A DNA stretch of 8,028 nt from Planctomicrobium sp. (lineage in GTDB: Bacteria > Planctomycetota > Planctomycetia > Planctomycetales > Planctomycetaceae), in assembly GCA_029259835.1 (NCBI GenBank), contig JAJDEL010000179.1, positions 1 through 8,028 on the forward strand, in the 5' to 3' direction. The first letter of the stretch is position 1; each line of letters opens with the position of its first letter. A program made the position numbers and the translations under genes. Below are positions 1 through 6,194 of this stretch, piece by piece. The notes beneath the pieces were generated by a model. That model had not been told where the DNA came from. It made no database searches and saw only the letters and a list, made by a program, of their open reading frames with translations.

Positions 1-423
1 GAGACTGAGTCAACGAAGGACGACGCTCCGCGCGAACTTTCGCTCTATGCCACAGAATCCTATTTCACCGGTCGCCAATCCCGCTTGCGGCGCTACACAT
101 TAAGAATCGACGGCTTCGCCTCGATCCACGCCAAACTTCGAAAGGGGGAGTTCACAACCAAGCCGATCACCTTTTCGGGGAAAGAACTTTCGCTCAACGT
201 GGCGACGAGTGCCGCGGGATCGGTCCAGATCGAGATCCGCTCGCCCGACGGCACGGCGATTTCCGGTTTCACGCTCGCGGACTGCGACATCATTTATGGA
301 GACTCACTCAATCGTCGCGTTAGTTGGAAAGGGAACACGAGCGTTGAATCCCTGATCGGTCGTCCCGTGGCGCTGCGCGTAGTCATGCGTGAAGCGGACG
401 TGTACTCGCTGGTATTTGAATGA
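1..423 (+). CDS. C-terminal part of a planctomycete glycosyl-hydrolase-like secreted protein (5' end outside window)
   Basis: The frame is open from the first base and ends at TGA 421-423, giving 140 residues of a longer protein; a TTG at 85 is an internal codon, not a start. The fragment is rich in beta-strand-like stretches. It carries a run of motifs that I recall from the C-terminus of planctomycete proteins annotated as hypothetical or as GH32/sialidase-like hydrolases: FTTKPITFSGKELSLN (about residues 51-66), ATSAAGSVQIEI (68-79), the acidic stretch ADCDIIYGD (93-101), VSWKG (107-111) and a closing GRPVALRVVMREADVYSLVF (120-139). The catalytic domain would lie upstream, outside the window, so the reaction cannot be stated. 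Base composition is more GC-rich than in the recombinase that follows. It has no evident link to the metal-efflux genes further right. The family call is from memory of motif patterns; that this is a real coding frame is much surer. Confidence 0.75.
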   Translation, partial: ETESTKDDAPRELSLYATESYFTGRQSRLRRYTLRIDGFASIHAKLRKGEFTTKPITFSGKELSLNVATSAAGSVQIEIRSPDGTAISGFTLADCDIIYGDSLNRRVSWKGNTSVESLIGRPVALRVVMREADVYSLVFE

Positions 424-634
424 CGGCGTGGAGTTCATCGCCTGACACGCAGTGATCGTCGCAAAAAGCCGTCTGAGCTTCATCCGCACCGAGATCTGAA
501 TGCAAGCATGGTGCGCATCGGCGAGGCAGAGAACTCCGGAAACTCTTACGAATTCAGGGAATCTCAAATGTCGACCGTTATTCAACACAGATCAGATTAT
601 AAGGTTCCCGAGAATCGCTGAAATCATCATGGCT

Positions 635-674
635 ACCGATCAAGCTCATTGAGTCAGCCAAATCTCCAATCGGT
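635..674. repeat. Inverted repeat upstream of the recombinase gene
   Basis: ACCGAT (635-640) and ATCGGT (669-674) are perfect 6-base inverted arms around a 28-base spacer. Inside lies a second small palindrome, CTCA-T-TGAG (645-653). It sits 57 bases before the recombinase ATG. Resolvases of this family often bind inverted-repeat sites next to their own gene, both for recombination and for autorepression, so this is a possible binding site. Arms this short can also arise by chance. Confidence 0.25.
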
Positions 675-720
675 TGTGGACACAAGACTGCACATTGTTT
701 GACCTTGTCATCAACAGACG

Positions 721-725
721 AGGAA
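721..725 (+). promoter_or_regulatory. Ribosome binding site that decides the recombinase start
   Basis: AGGAA lies six bases before the ATG at 732. The same frame opens upstream with a TTG at 699, which would add 11 residues, but no Shine-Dalgarno sequence precedes it, and the added residues lie outside the conserved resolvase fold. The ATG at 732 is therefore preferred. Confidence 0.7.
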
Positions 726-731
726 CAAGCA

Positions 732-1352
732 ATGAACGTAACTGAATTCGAAGACTCTCCAAAGTTCGTTGGCTACGCCCGTGTTAGTACAGACGATCAA
801 GATCTTTCCTTGCAGATTGATGCGTTGATCAAGTTTGGCATCAACCGCTCCAGCATTTTCACTGATAAGATGTCGGGAGCAAGAGAGGAGCGACCAGGAC
901 TAAAGGCATGCTTTGAGTCGCTGACAACAGGAGACACTTTGGTCGTTTGGAGACTTGACCGACTCGGGAGGTCTATGCGTCATTTGATTACTCTCATTGA
1001 GGAACTACGAGACAAAAAGATTGGATTCAAGTCCATTCATGACGGAGCCATTGATACGACGAGCGCATCCGGGGAATTGATTTTTATGATATTCTCTGCT
1101 CTGGCTCAATTTGAAAGGCGATTGATTCAAGAGCGAACCAAAGCTGGACTCGCGGTTGCCAGAGCACGTGGCAAATCTGGTGGCCGGCCGAAATTGTCTG
1201 TTCGAGAACCTAAGATCGTTTTGGCTCAGAAACTTTTCGCTGACAAGTCCGTCTCTCTCGATGATATCTGTGCAACGCTCAAGGTTTCAAAATCCACTCT
1301 TTATCGTTACGTTCGAATTGCTCGTTCCGCAACGACGAGCGACGAGAATTGA
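732..1352 (+). CDS. Small serine recombinase (resolvase/DNA invertase family)
   Basis: The 206-residue protein is of normal length for a Tn3-resolvase/Pin-type recombinase, an enzyme that breaks and rejoins DNA at paired sites through a 5'-phosphoserine intermediate. The N-terminal catalytic domain shows YARVST (residues 15-20) with nucleophile Ser19 and Arg17. Next comes SGAREERPG (48-56) with the conserved Arg51, then WRLDRLGRS (73-81) with active-site arginines 74 and 77. The long E helix covers roughly 112-145, with the typical ALAQFERRLIQERTKAGL (124-140 region). The hinge GGRPKL (150-155) leads to a C-terminal helix-turn-helix at about 175-195 (DDICATLKVSKSTLYRYVR). All key residues are present, so the enzyme looks intact. 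No transposase, integron or terminal inverted repeats are visible around it. The gene is more AT-rich than the gene to its left, which may point to transfer. Resolvase, invertase or element-resolution roles cannot be separated from sequence alone. Confidence 0.95.
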   Translation: MNVTEFEDSPKFVGYARVSTDDQDLSLQIDALIKFGINRSSIFTDKMSGAREERPGLKACFESLTTGDTLVVWRLDRLGRSMRHLITLIEELRDKKIGFKSIHDGAIDTTSASGELIFMIFSALAQFERRLIQERTKAGLAVARARGKSGGRPKLSVREPKIVLAQKLFADKSVSLDDICATLKVSKSTLYRYVRIARSATTSDEN

Positions 1353-1652
1353 CTGGATCCTCGCAATCACGATTCCCAGTAACTCATACGTTTTTTGATT
1401 CAACGAATCCGTCTCAAGTACGCCATACGTTTTCTCGGAATCTGGGCTGATTTCGCTCCGATCATGAGATGCCTTAGAAAGAGGTCAAACTGACAGGCGT
1501 TTTCCCAACGTTTTTTCGGAATCCAAACCAACTCATTAGGAGAGGGTGAATAGTTTCCAGAATTCGTAATACTTGAACGCTGAATCCGAACGCCAAGCAT
1601 CCCGTTGCCCATTTCTTCAAGTGAGAAGCCACACCGACATCTGGACTGCAAA
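1353..1652. other. Gene-free region between convergent genes
   Basis: These 300 bases separate the recombinase stop from the DUF3147 stop. Minus-strand frames cross it, but they start inside the DUF3147 gene in other frames and show no recognisable family. A run of six T (1391-1396) follows a weak ACTGG/CCAGT pairing (1352-1356 with 1376-1380). It could help end recombinase transcription, but the stem is poor and lies ten bases from the T run. A small palindrome GATTC-AAC-GAATC lies at 1397-1409. Confidence 0.55.
1385..1523. repeat. Three degenerate copies of a short direct repeat
   Basis: Copies lie at 1385-1401, 1424-1442 and 1505-1523. The second reads CATACGTTTTCTCGGAATC and the third CCAACGTTTTTTCGGAATC, identical at 16 of 19 positions. 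The first, CATACGTTTTTTGATTC, is shorter and more divergent. Start-to-start distances are 39 and 81 bases, both multiples of three. On the minus strand in one frame the copies encode IPKKRW, IPRKRM and IKKRM, with a TGA between the last two. This could be a decayed coding repeat or spaced protein-binding sites. Confidence 0.4.
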
Positions 1653-1988
1653 TTATTTTGTTGACTCTTCCCCGAAAACGAACCAGAGACTGATTGTGAC
1701 CGATGCCAAGAGGATTCCCAAAGCAAATGCACTCCAAAATCCCAGACCAATCCGCTGAGAGAACGCAAGTGGAACAAAGAACGGAAGACCGAGTGGTACC
1801 AGGATCAAAGTTTCGCGAGCGAGTCGTGCCGTTGTCTCGATGTTTTGTTCCTTCGTCCAGACCGCAATGAAAGCGATGATGCTGATGATCGGTAACGACA
1901 GAAGCAAAGCACCAAGTCTTGGATTCCGGTTGGACAGTTCTGACACACCGGCGACGATCAGTCCGGCGATTACCGCTCTCCACCACAT
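1653..1988 (-). CDS. DUF3147 family small integral membrane protein
   Basis: A 111-residue, very hydrophobic protein with four predicted membrane segments at about residues 3-18, 26-44, 61-78 and 84-105. The opening WWRAVIAGLIVAGVSELSNR and the following PRLGALLLSLPIISIIAF are typical, as I recall them, of the DUF3147 family, whose members are about this size and have no established function. The ATG at 1988 is chosen because GAGAGG (1998-2003) lies nine bases before it. A GTG at 2021 would add 11 residues, but it lies inside an inverted repeat and has no ribosome binding site. It is the last gene of the minus-strand metal-efflux group, about 110 bases after the lipoprotein gene. A helper role in efflux or envelope stress is suggested only by this position. 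Confidence 0.8.
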   Translation of the reverse strand: MWWRAVIAGLIVAGVSELSNRNPRLGALLLSLPIISIIAFIAVWTKEQNIETTARLARETLILVPLGLPFFVPLAFSQRIGLGFWSAFALGILLASVTISLWFVFGEESTK

Positions 1989-1997
1989 ATCATTGAT

Positions 1998-2003
1998 CCT
2001 CTC
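1998..2003 (-). promoter_or_regulatory. Ribosome binding site of the DUF3147 gene
   Basis: On the minus strand GAGAGG stands nine bases before the ATG at 1988. It fixes the shorter start over the upstream GTG at 2021. Confidence 0.6.
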
Positions 2004-2015
2004 AGGGGGACTGAT

Positions 2016-2051
2016 CGCCACTCAATAACAACATTGTGTCAATGAGTGGCG
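2016..2051. repeat. Nine-base perfect inverted repeat between the lipoprotein and DUF3147 genes
   Basis: CGCCACTCA (2016-2024) and TGAGTGGCG (2043-2051) are exact inverted arms with an 18-base loop. In the minus-strand transcript the hairpin would end about 12 bases before the Shine-Dalgarno of the DUF3147 gene. Neither side carries a T run, so it is not a standard intrinsic terminator. The loop contains a perfect TTGACA (minus strand, 2042-2037), but no matching -10 lies at 16-18 bases. It may be an operator, an attenuator-like leader hairpin or an RNA-processing site. Confidence 0.55.
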
Positions 2052-2097
2052 TTAGTTCCCGACCGTATCCCGAATCTGCCGGTTGTCGCCACAGGGT

Positions 2098-2619
2098 CTA
2101 CTCCTCATGGTCGTGTGGCTCTTCTTTGAAGTTGCCCGAGTATGGAGTGTCATCGACGACACCGGTAATCGTGCCTTCGTACTCCTGCACAACACCAAGG
2201 CCTTCGTGATTGCCGACGAAACGTGACGCGGTGCCTTCCGGGTCACCCTCTTGTGGTGAAGCCTTGAGTGTCACCTGCATCTCTGGGTCTTTAATGCTGA
2301 GTTGGATTTCTTCGGCCTTGATGGGAGAAGGTGTTTTCTCATCGTTGCCCAGAATGTAGACCGTGCCTTCCTGTTTGTCGTGATTGACTGTGAACTCAAC
2401 GTGGTATTTTCCACCGCCCCAATCAGCCAGCGTGCCATCGTGCGGCCCGGCTCCGTGACCATGACCGCCTTCTTCTTCATGAGGATGACCATGATCTGAT
2501 TCTTCTGACGATGCCGCTGTCTCAGTTGTCGGTTCATCACCTGGCTTGGCTCCGCAGCCAACCATGAGCGTGACAGAAAGCGTTGTGACTGTAAAAAGTG
2601 AAACTTGAGAGGTCTTCAT
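2098..2619 (-). CDS. Histidine-rich periplasmic lipoprotein of the metal-efflux locus
   Basis: The 173-residue product begins with a signal peptide (MKTSQVSLFTVTTLSVTLMVGC) whose cleavage would expose Cys22. The lipobox is slightly irregular, with Met at -3. After the cysteine comes a low-complexity acidic linker with a histidine cluster (His43, 45, 47, 53, 55, 60), suited to binding divalent metal or copper. Residues about 60-165 form a beta-rich domain containing KYHVEFTVNHD (71-81), GTVYILGND (85-93), IQLSIKDPEMQVTLKASPQEGD (about 105-126) and SRFVGNHEGL (132-141). It ends with HDHEE, another possible metal ligand set. The ATG is supported by AAGGAA seven to eight bases upstream. It follows the pump gene by 110 bases on the same strand. 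Proteins of this shape occur beside planctomycete RND metal pumps as hypothetical proteins. A role as periplasmic metal carrier or buffer, analogous to but not homologous with CusF, is inference. Confidence 0.8.
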   Translation of the reverse strand: MKTSQVSLFTVTTLSVTLMVGCGAKPGDEPTTETAASSEESDHGHPHEEEGGHGHGAGPHDGTLADWGGGKYHVEFTVNHDKQEGTVYILGNDEKTPSPIKAEEIQLSIKDPEMQVTLKASPQEGDPEGTASRFVGNHEGLGVVQEYEGTITGVVDDTPYSGNFKEEPHDHEE

Positions 2620-2625
2620 TTGAAT

Positions 2626-2631
2626 TTCCTT
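2626..2631 (-). promoter_or_regulatory. Ribosome binding site of the lipoprotein gene
   Basis: AAGGAA on the minus strand ends six bases before the ATG at 2619, which supports that start. Confidence 0.6.
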
Positions 2632-2673
2632 TTCGAACGTGATGTGTTTCCATGCGACATAGCAAGGACGAAA

Positions 2674-2702
2674 ATAGTATGTGATGCCAGACCAACAGTC
2701 AC
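2674..2702 (-). promoter_or_regulatory. Possible promoter for the lipoprotein gene
   Basis: On the minus strand GTGACT (2702-2697) and TACTAT (2679-2674) are separated by 17 bases, each matching four of six bases of the sigma-70 consensus. It would place a start about 50 bases before the lipoprotein ATG and let the lipoprotein and DUF3147 genes be expressed separately from the pump. Matches of this quality are common by chance. Confidence 0.22.
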
Positions 2703-2725
2703 AGCACCAGTGAATTAAGGTGCTG
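2702..2725 (-). terminator. Hairpin just after the pump gene, possible weak terminator
   Basis: CAGCACC (2702-2708) and GGTGCTG (2719-2725) form a perfect seven-base stem with a ten-base loop, only four bases beyond the pump's TAA (2730-2732). In the minus-strand transcript no U run follows, so intrinsic termination would be weak. It may instead protect the 3' end of the adaptor-pump message. Confidence 0.4.
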
Positions 2726-2729
2726 ATGT

Positions 2730-5700
2730 TTAGGGGGTGATGTCTTCTGCTGAGCCTTCTAGTCGAGCCAGTTTGAGTGCTTCCTGTCCGCTGAATCTCC
2801 AGAAAATCCCAGGGTGGATCAGGAATTCGCAGAACGTCGATGTGATCAGTCCGCCAAGGATGACGGTCGCAACGGGATACAAAATTTCCCGTCCGGGTTC
2901 TTGTCCACCGAGTACAAGTGGCATTAACCCGATCCCTGCTGTCAATGCCGTCATGAGTACGGGAGCAAGCCGTTCCAGACTGCCTCGCAGGATCATTTCG
3001 CGTGTGAAGTCTTCGCCCTCTTCCTTCATCAAGTGAAAGTAATGCGTGACGAGCAAGATACCGTTGCGGACGGCAATGCCACCTAGTGAGATGAAACCGA
3101 CAAGACTTGCGACCGTGAGCGACTGATCGGTGATGACCAACGCGAGCACACCACCAATGAATGCCGTCGGCAATGCGTTGAGGATTTGAAGGACAACTCG
3201 GACCGACGGAAACAGGATCATTAACACGACAAACATGCCGATGACAGAAACTCCTGCCAGCACCATTATGGTTCGTGTCGCTCGCTGCTGACTCTCAAAT
3301 TGTCCGCCATACTCAATGAAATATCCTTGGGGCAAATCCACCTCACTCTCGACACGCTTCTTAATTTCCGTGACGGCACTCGCAAGATCGCGGCCCTGAG
3401 TATTACAGCGAATGACCATGCGACGACGGGCGTTCTCCCGGTTGACGGCGTTGGGGCCGGTGCCTTGACCGATATCGGCGAGTTCGCGAAGTTCAATCTG
3501 GCCGCGATCATTCGGCAGGTCGATTCGCAGCCGACCAAGGTTGGCGTAGTCGGTCCGGTAGTCTTCCTCCAGCCTGACCAGCAAATCAAATCGACGCTGT
3601 CCTTCCAGCACCTGCGAAACAACTTCACCCTGAAGTGCGGTTTGGGCGAATTTTGCGACGTAAGCTCGTGTCACACCATGAAAGGCGAGATCATCCGAAC
3701 GTAGCCGTATGTGAAGTTCCTCGGTCTGTCGAATCGGTTCAATCACAGGCGGCGTAATACCATCAATGTTTTGAACGGTTGTCTTCACTCGCTCTGACAA
3801 CTGCTGCAATGTGTCGAGGTCGTCACCGTGAATCTTGATCGCGATCTGTGCATAGACACCAGATACCATATGGCTGATCAAGTGAGCGAGTGGTTGTTCA
3901 ACTTCGATATCCACGCCCGGCACTTCGTCGCCTAATTCGTCGAGAAGTTGTTTGAGGATCTCTTCGCGATGACGACGGCAATCGGGATTCATGCTGAGGA
4001 TGTATTCGCCAGCATTAACAGGAGACGCATGTTCGTCCATTTCCGCCCGCCCTGTACGACGAACGAAGTGCAGGATTTCCCCTTTCGGATTCTTCTCGGA
4101 CTTCTGCATCTCACGGAGTTTGCGGTCAATAATCCCGGAGACGTTGTTTGATGCGTCTAACGAGGAACCGGGTGGAAGAGTAAGGTTGATCTGCACACTG
4201 CCTTCGTCAAATTCCGGCAGGAAGTTTCTGCCAAGCTGTGATATCTGCCATCCCGCGAATCCAACCATGCCCCACGTGATGAGCAACAGTAAAACGGGTT
4301 GAGCCATGCTCAGGCGAATCATGTAGCTCGCGATTCGCTTGAAGAATCGCAACAATAATCCGTCTGTCTCCGCGTGTGTGGCTTTCGATTGCGGTAGCAG
4401 ATAATACGACAGCACCGGCGTCACAGTCAGAGAGACTATCAGCGAAGCGAGAATCGAAACAATGTACGCGATTCCGAGCGGTGCGAACAGTCGGCCTTCA
4501 ACGCCGGAAAGAGCGAACAACGGCAGGAAAACCAGAATCACAACTGCGGTACCGAAGACGATGGCACTGCGAATTTCTTTACTGGCTTCGTAGACAACTT
4601 GCAAGGCTGATCGTGGCGAGTCGAGTCCGTTGTTTTCCTTCAGGCGACGGAAGATGTTTTCGACGTCAACAATGGCGTCATCGACGAGTTCTCCCATCGC
4701 TACTGCAATCCCGCCCAGGGTCATCACGTTGATGGAAAGATGCGTTCCTGAAATGTATCCCATCAATCGAAAAACGAGCGTGGTGATGACCAACGACAAT
4801 GGGATCGCCGTCAATGTGATAAACGTCGTACGAAAGTTGAGAAGAAACAGGAAGAGAATGATCAGCACCAGAACAGCACCAATGACCAGTGCCTCACCAA
4901 CATTGAAGATGCCTCGATCAATGAAATTTCGGAGTTGAAACAACTCTGGGTTGATGACGATATCTGCTGGCAATGAAGCTTCTGCCTCTTGTAACGCTAG
5001 CTCTAGCCGATCGGTCAACGATCGGGTATCGACATGCGGCTGCTTCACCATTGTGAAGACGACTCCTGGTCGACCATTGACACTGCCATCACCCCGTTTG
5101 AACTCGGCTCCTTCAACAACATTGGCGACTTGACTGAGTAGCACGGATCGTTTTTCGTCGGCCTTAACAGGGATGTTTCGCAAGTCATCCAGTACGCGAT
5201 CTGACTGCGGTCCCAATCGACCGAGAACGCGGATTGGTCGCTCTGTTTCCCCCTTAACGGCAAATCCACCGCTGGTGTTGATGTTACTTTCTTTGAGAGC
5301 CTGCTCGACCTCTTGCAATGTGACGTCGTATTCGAGCAACGCTGCGGGGTCGATTCGTACTTGATACTGTTTCTTGTCTCCACCCAAAATGAACACTTCA
5401 GCGACACCAGTCACTTTCAGAACTCGTGGACGGACGACCCAGTCAGCAATCGTCCGCAACGACATGTGCCGCGATGCCTCAGTCGGAAATGTGACATCGT
5501 GCTGCTGACCATCGATGGTGATCGTTACTTGGCGTTTTTTCTCGGACGGGATGAGTTTTTCAGTTTCGGCATTCGTGTGCCATGCCACGTCGTCAGCGGT
5601 CACTGGCTCCCATGTCTCAACTTTGTGCCTATCTTTTGGTTGCCAGACCAACACCTTTGTCGATTGATCATTTTTGGAAACCAATTCTACCAGCCAGCCA

Positions 5701-6182
5701 GTTTTTCCAATCGGATACAATTCACCATCGTTTGGCCCTTGCTGCCTATAAATACCGGCGACGACAATCTGGCCCATGATCGAAGCGGGCGGGGTCATTT
5801 GCGGCAGAATTCCATCCGGCAACACGCTGCCGAGGGTAATCAATCGCTCCTGTACGGTTTGACGAGCGGCACGAATCTCGGTGTCCCAGTCAAACTCGAT
5901 GTAGATGACATTCAAACCGGCTGTGGACTGGCTCCGCACGGCCTGCACTCCACTGGCTCCGAGCAATGCAATTTCAATGGGTTGCGTGACGAGTGTCTCG
6001 ACTTCTTCTGTCGCGAGTCCGGGACATTCGGTAATGATGATGACGCGAGGACGATCAAGATCTGGAAAGACATCGATCGGCATCTGCGTTCCAAGATACG
6101 TGCCGTACACCAGCAGTGCCAGGCTGATCACGACGACCAGCATGCGATAACGAAGAGCGAATCTAATAACAGCGTTTAACAT
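2730..6182 (-). CDS. CusA/CzcA-type heavy-metal RND efflux pump, inner-membrane subunit, with an extra periplasmic segment
   Basis: This is the proton-driven transporter that takes metal ions from the periplasm or cytoplasm and passes them to an adaptor and outer-membrane channel. The 1150-residue protein has the full RND layout. TM1 (about 13-33) is followed by VFPDLDRPRVIII and a large periplasmic loop. TM2-6 lie at about 430-595 and TM7 near 630-648. A second periplasmic loop precedes the last membrane segments (about 970-1125). TM4 contains GELVDDAIVDVENIFRRL (497-514). Asp501 and Glu508 correspond to the proton-relay Asp408 and Glu415 of CzcA, while the CzcA Asp402 position is Ala495. 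In the substrate cleft the CusA copper ligands M573 and M623 appear replaced by Asn, and M672 matches Met772, so copper specificity is uncertain. It is about 100 residues longer than E. coli CusA (1047), mostly because of residues 148-238. The ATG at 6182 follows GAGGAAG and begins a typical MLNAVIRFALRYR; an upstream in-frame extension to 6314 lies inside the adaptor gene. Confidence 0.96.
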   Translation of the reverse strand: MLNAVIRFALRYRMLVVVISLALLVYGTYLGTQMPIDVFPDLDRPRVIIITECPGLATEEVETLVTQPIEIALLGASGVQAVRSQSTAGLNVIYIEFDWDTEIRAARQTVQERLITLGSVLPDGILPQMTPPASIMGQIVVAGIYRQQGPNDGELYPIGKTGWLVELVSKNDQSTKVLVWQPKDRHKVETWEPVTADDVAWHTNAETEKLIPSEKKRQVTITIDGQQHDVTFPTEASRHMSLRTIADWVVRPRVLKVTGVAEVFILGGDKKQYQVRIDPAALLEYDVTLQEVEQALKESNINTSGGFAVKGETERPIRVLGRLGPQSDRVLDDLRNIPVKADEKRSVLLSQVANVVEGAEFKRGDGSVNGRPGVVFTMVKQPHVDTRSLTDRLELALQEAEASLPADIVINPELFQLRNFIDRGIFNVGEALVIGAVLVLIILFLFLLNFRTTFITLTAIPLSLVITTLVFRLMGYISGTHLSINVMTLGGIAVAMGELVDDAIVDVENIFRRLKENNGLDSPRSALQVVYEASKEIRSAIVFGTAVVILVFLPLFALSGVEGRLFAPLGIAYIVSILASLIVSLTVTPVLSYYLLPQSKATHAETDGLLLRFFKRIASYMIRLSMAQPVLLLLITWGMVGFAGWQISQLGRNFLPEFDEGSVQINLTLPPGSSLDASNNVSGIIDRKLREMQKSEKNPKGEILHFVRRTGRAEMDEHASPVNAGEYILSMNPDCRRHREEILKQLLDELGDEVPGVDIEVEQPLAHLISHMVSGVYAQIAIKIHGDDLDTLQQLSERVKTTVQNIDGITPPVIEPIRQTEELHIRLRSDDLAFHGVTRAYVAKFAQTALQGEVVSQVLEGQRRFDLLVRLEEDYRTDYANLGRLRIDLPNDRGQIELRELADIGQGTGPNAVNRENARRRMVIRCNTQGRDLASAVTEIKKRVESEVDLPQGYFIEYGGQFESQQRATRTIMVLAGVSVIGMFVVLMILFPSVRVVLQILNALPTAFIGGVLALVITDQSLTVASLVGFISLGGIAVRNGILLVTHYFHLMKEEGEDFTREMILRGSLERLAPVLMTALTAGIGLMPLVLGGQEPGREILYPVATVILGGLITSTFCEFLIHPGIFWRFSGQEALKLARLEGSAEDITP
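5469..5741 (-). other. Segment encoding a ~90-residue insertion in the pump's first periplasmic subdomain
   Basis: In standard CusA/CzcA proteins the strand like GQIVVAG (137-143 here) is followed within a few residues by the DLRTLADWVVRPRL-type helix. Here residues about 148-238 intervene before MSLRTIADWVVRPR (240-253). The extra segment is hydrophilic, has no membrane helix and looks beta-rich, with WLVELVSKND, KVLVWQPKD, QVTITIDGQQHDVTF and three tryptophans or more. Reading frame and flanking motifs are intact, so this is a true in-frame insertion rather than a sequencing error. Its first half resembles the lipoprotein domain encoded at 2098-2619. Function unknown. Confidence 0.75.
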
Positions 6183-6187
6183 TTTGT

Positions 6188-6194
6188 CTTCCTC
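6188..6194 (-). promoter_or_regulatory. Ribosome binding site of the pump gene overlapping the adaptor stop codon
   Basis: The minus-strand sequence TGAGGAAG contains both the adaptor's TGA (6195-6193) and the pump's GAGGAAG Shine-Dalgarno (6194-6188), five bases before ATG 6182. Translation of the pump is thus probably coupled to that of the adaptor, which helps keep the two subunits in proportion. Confidence 0.75.

Larger units (their letters stand above)
424..731. other. Intergenic region without a convincing gene
   Basis: About 308 bases between the hydrolase stop and the recombinase start. Short frames exist, for example ATG 500 to TGA 652 (50 codons) and GTG 511 to TGA 621, but neither has a ribosome binding site or a recognisable product. 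No strong terminator follows the first gene. A TATAAG at 598-603 resembles a -10 box, but no matching -35 lies at normal spacing. The only ordered structure is the inverted repeat at 635-674. Confidence 0.6.

Noticed and set aside
304..588. Minus-strand frame of 94 codons across the end of the hydrolase gene
   Set aside because: It overlaps the conserved C-terminal motifs of the plus-strand protein and has no recognisable product.
500..652. Small plus-strand frame of 50 codons before the recombinase
   Set aside because: No ribosome binding site, no recognisable sequence, and length expected by chance.
1474..1986. Minus-strand frame of 170 codons overlapping the DUF3147 gene
   Set aside because: It covers the same bases in another frame. 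The DUF3147 frame has a clear membrane-protein pattern and ribosome binding site; this one has an arginine-rich, unstructured composition.
5747..5754. TATAAATA resembling a promoter -10 box
   Set aside because: It lies inside the pump coding sequence on the opposite strand, with no suitable -35 and no gene to serve.
5313..6179. Plus-strand open frame of 288 codons antisense to the pump gene
   Set aside because: It lies wholly opposite strongly conserved RND coding sequence, and its translation shows no family features; it is a shadow of the real gene.
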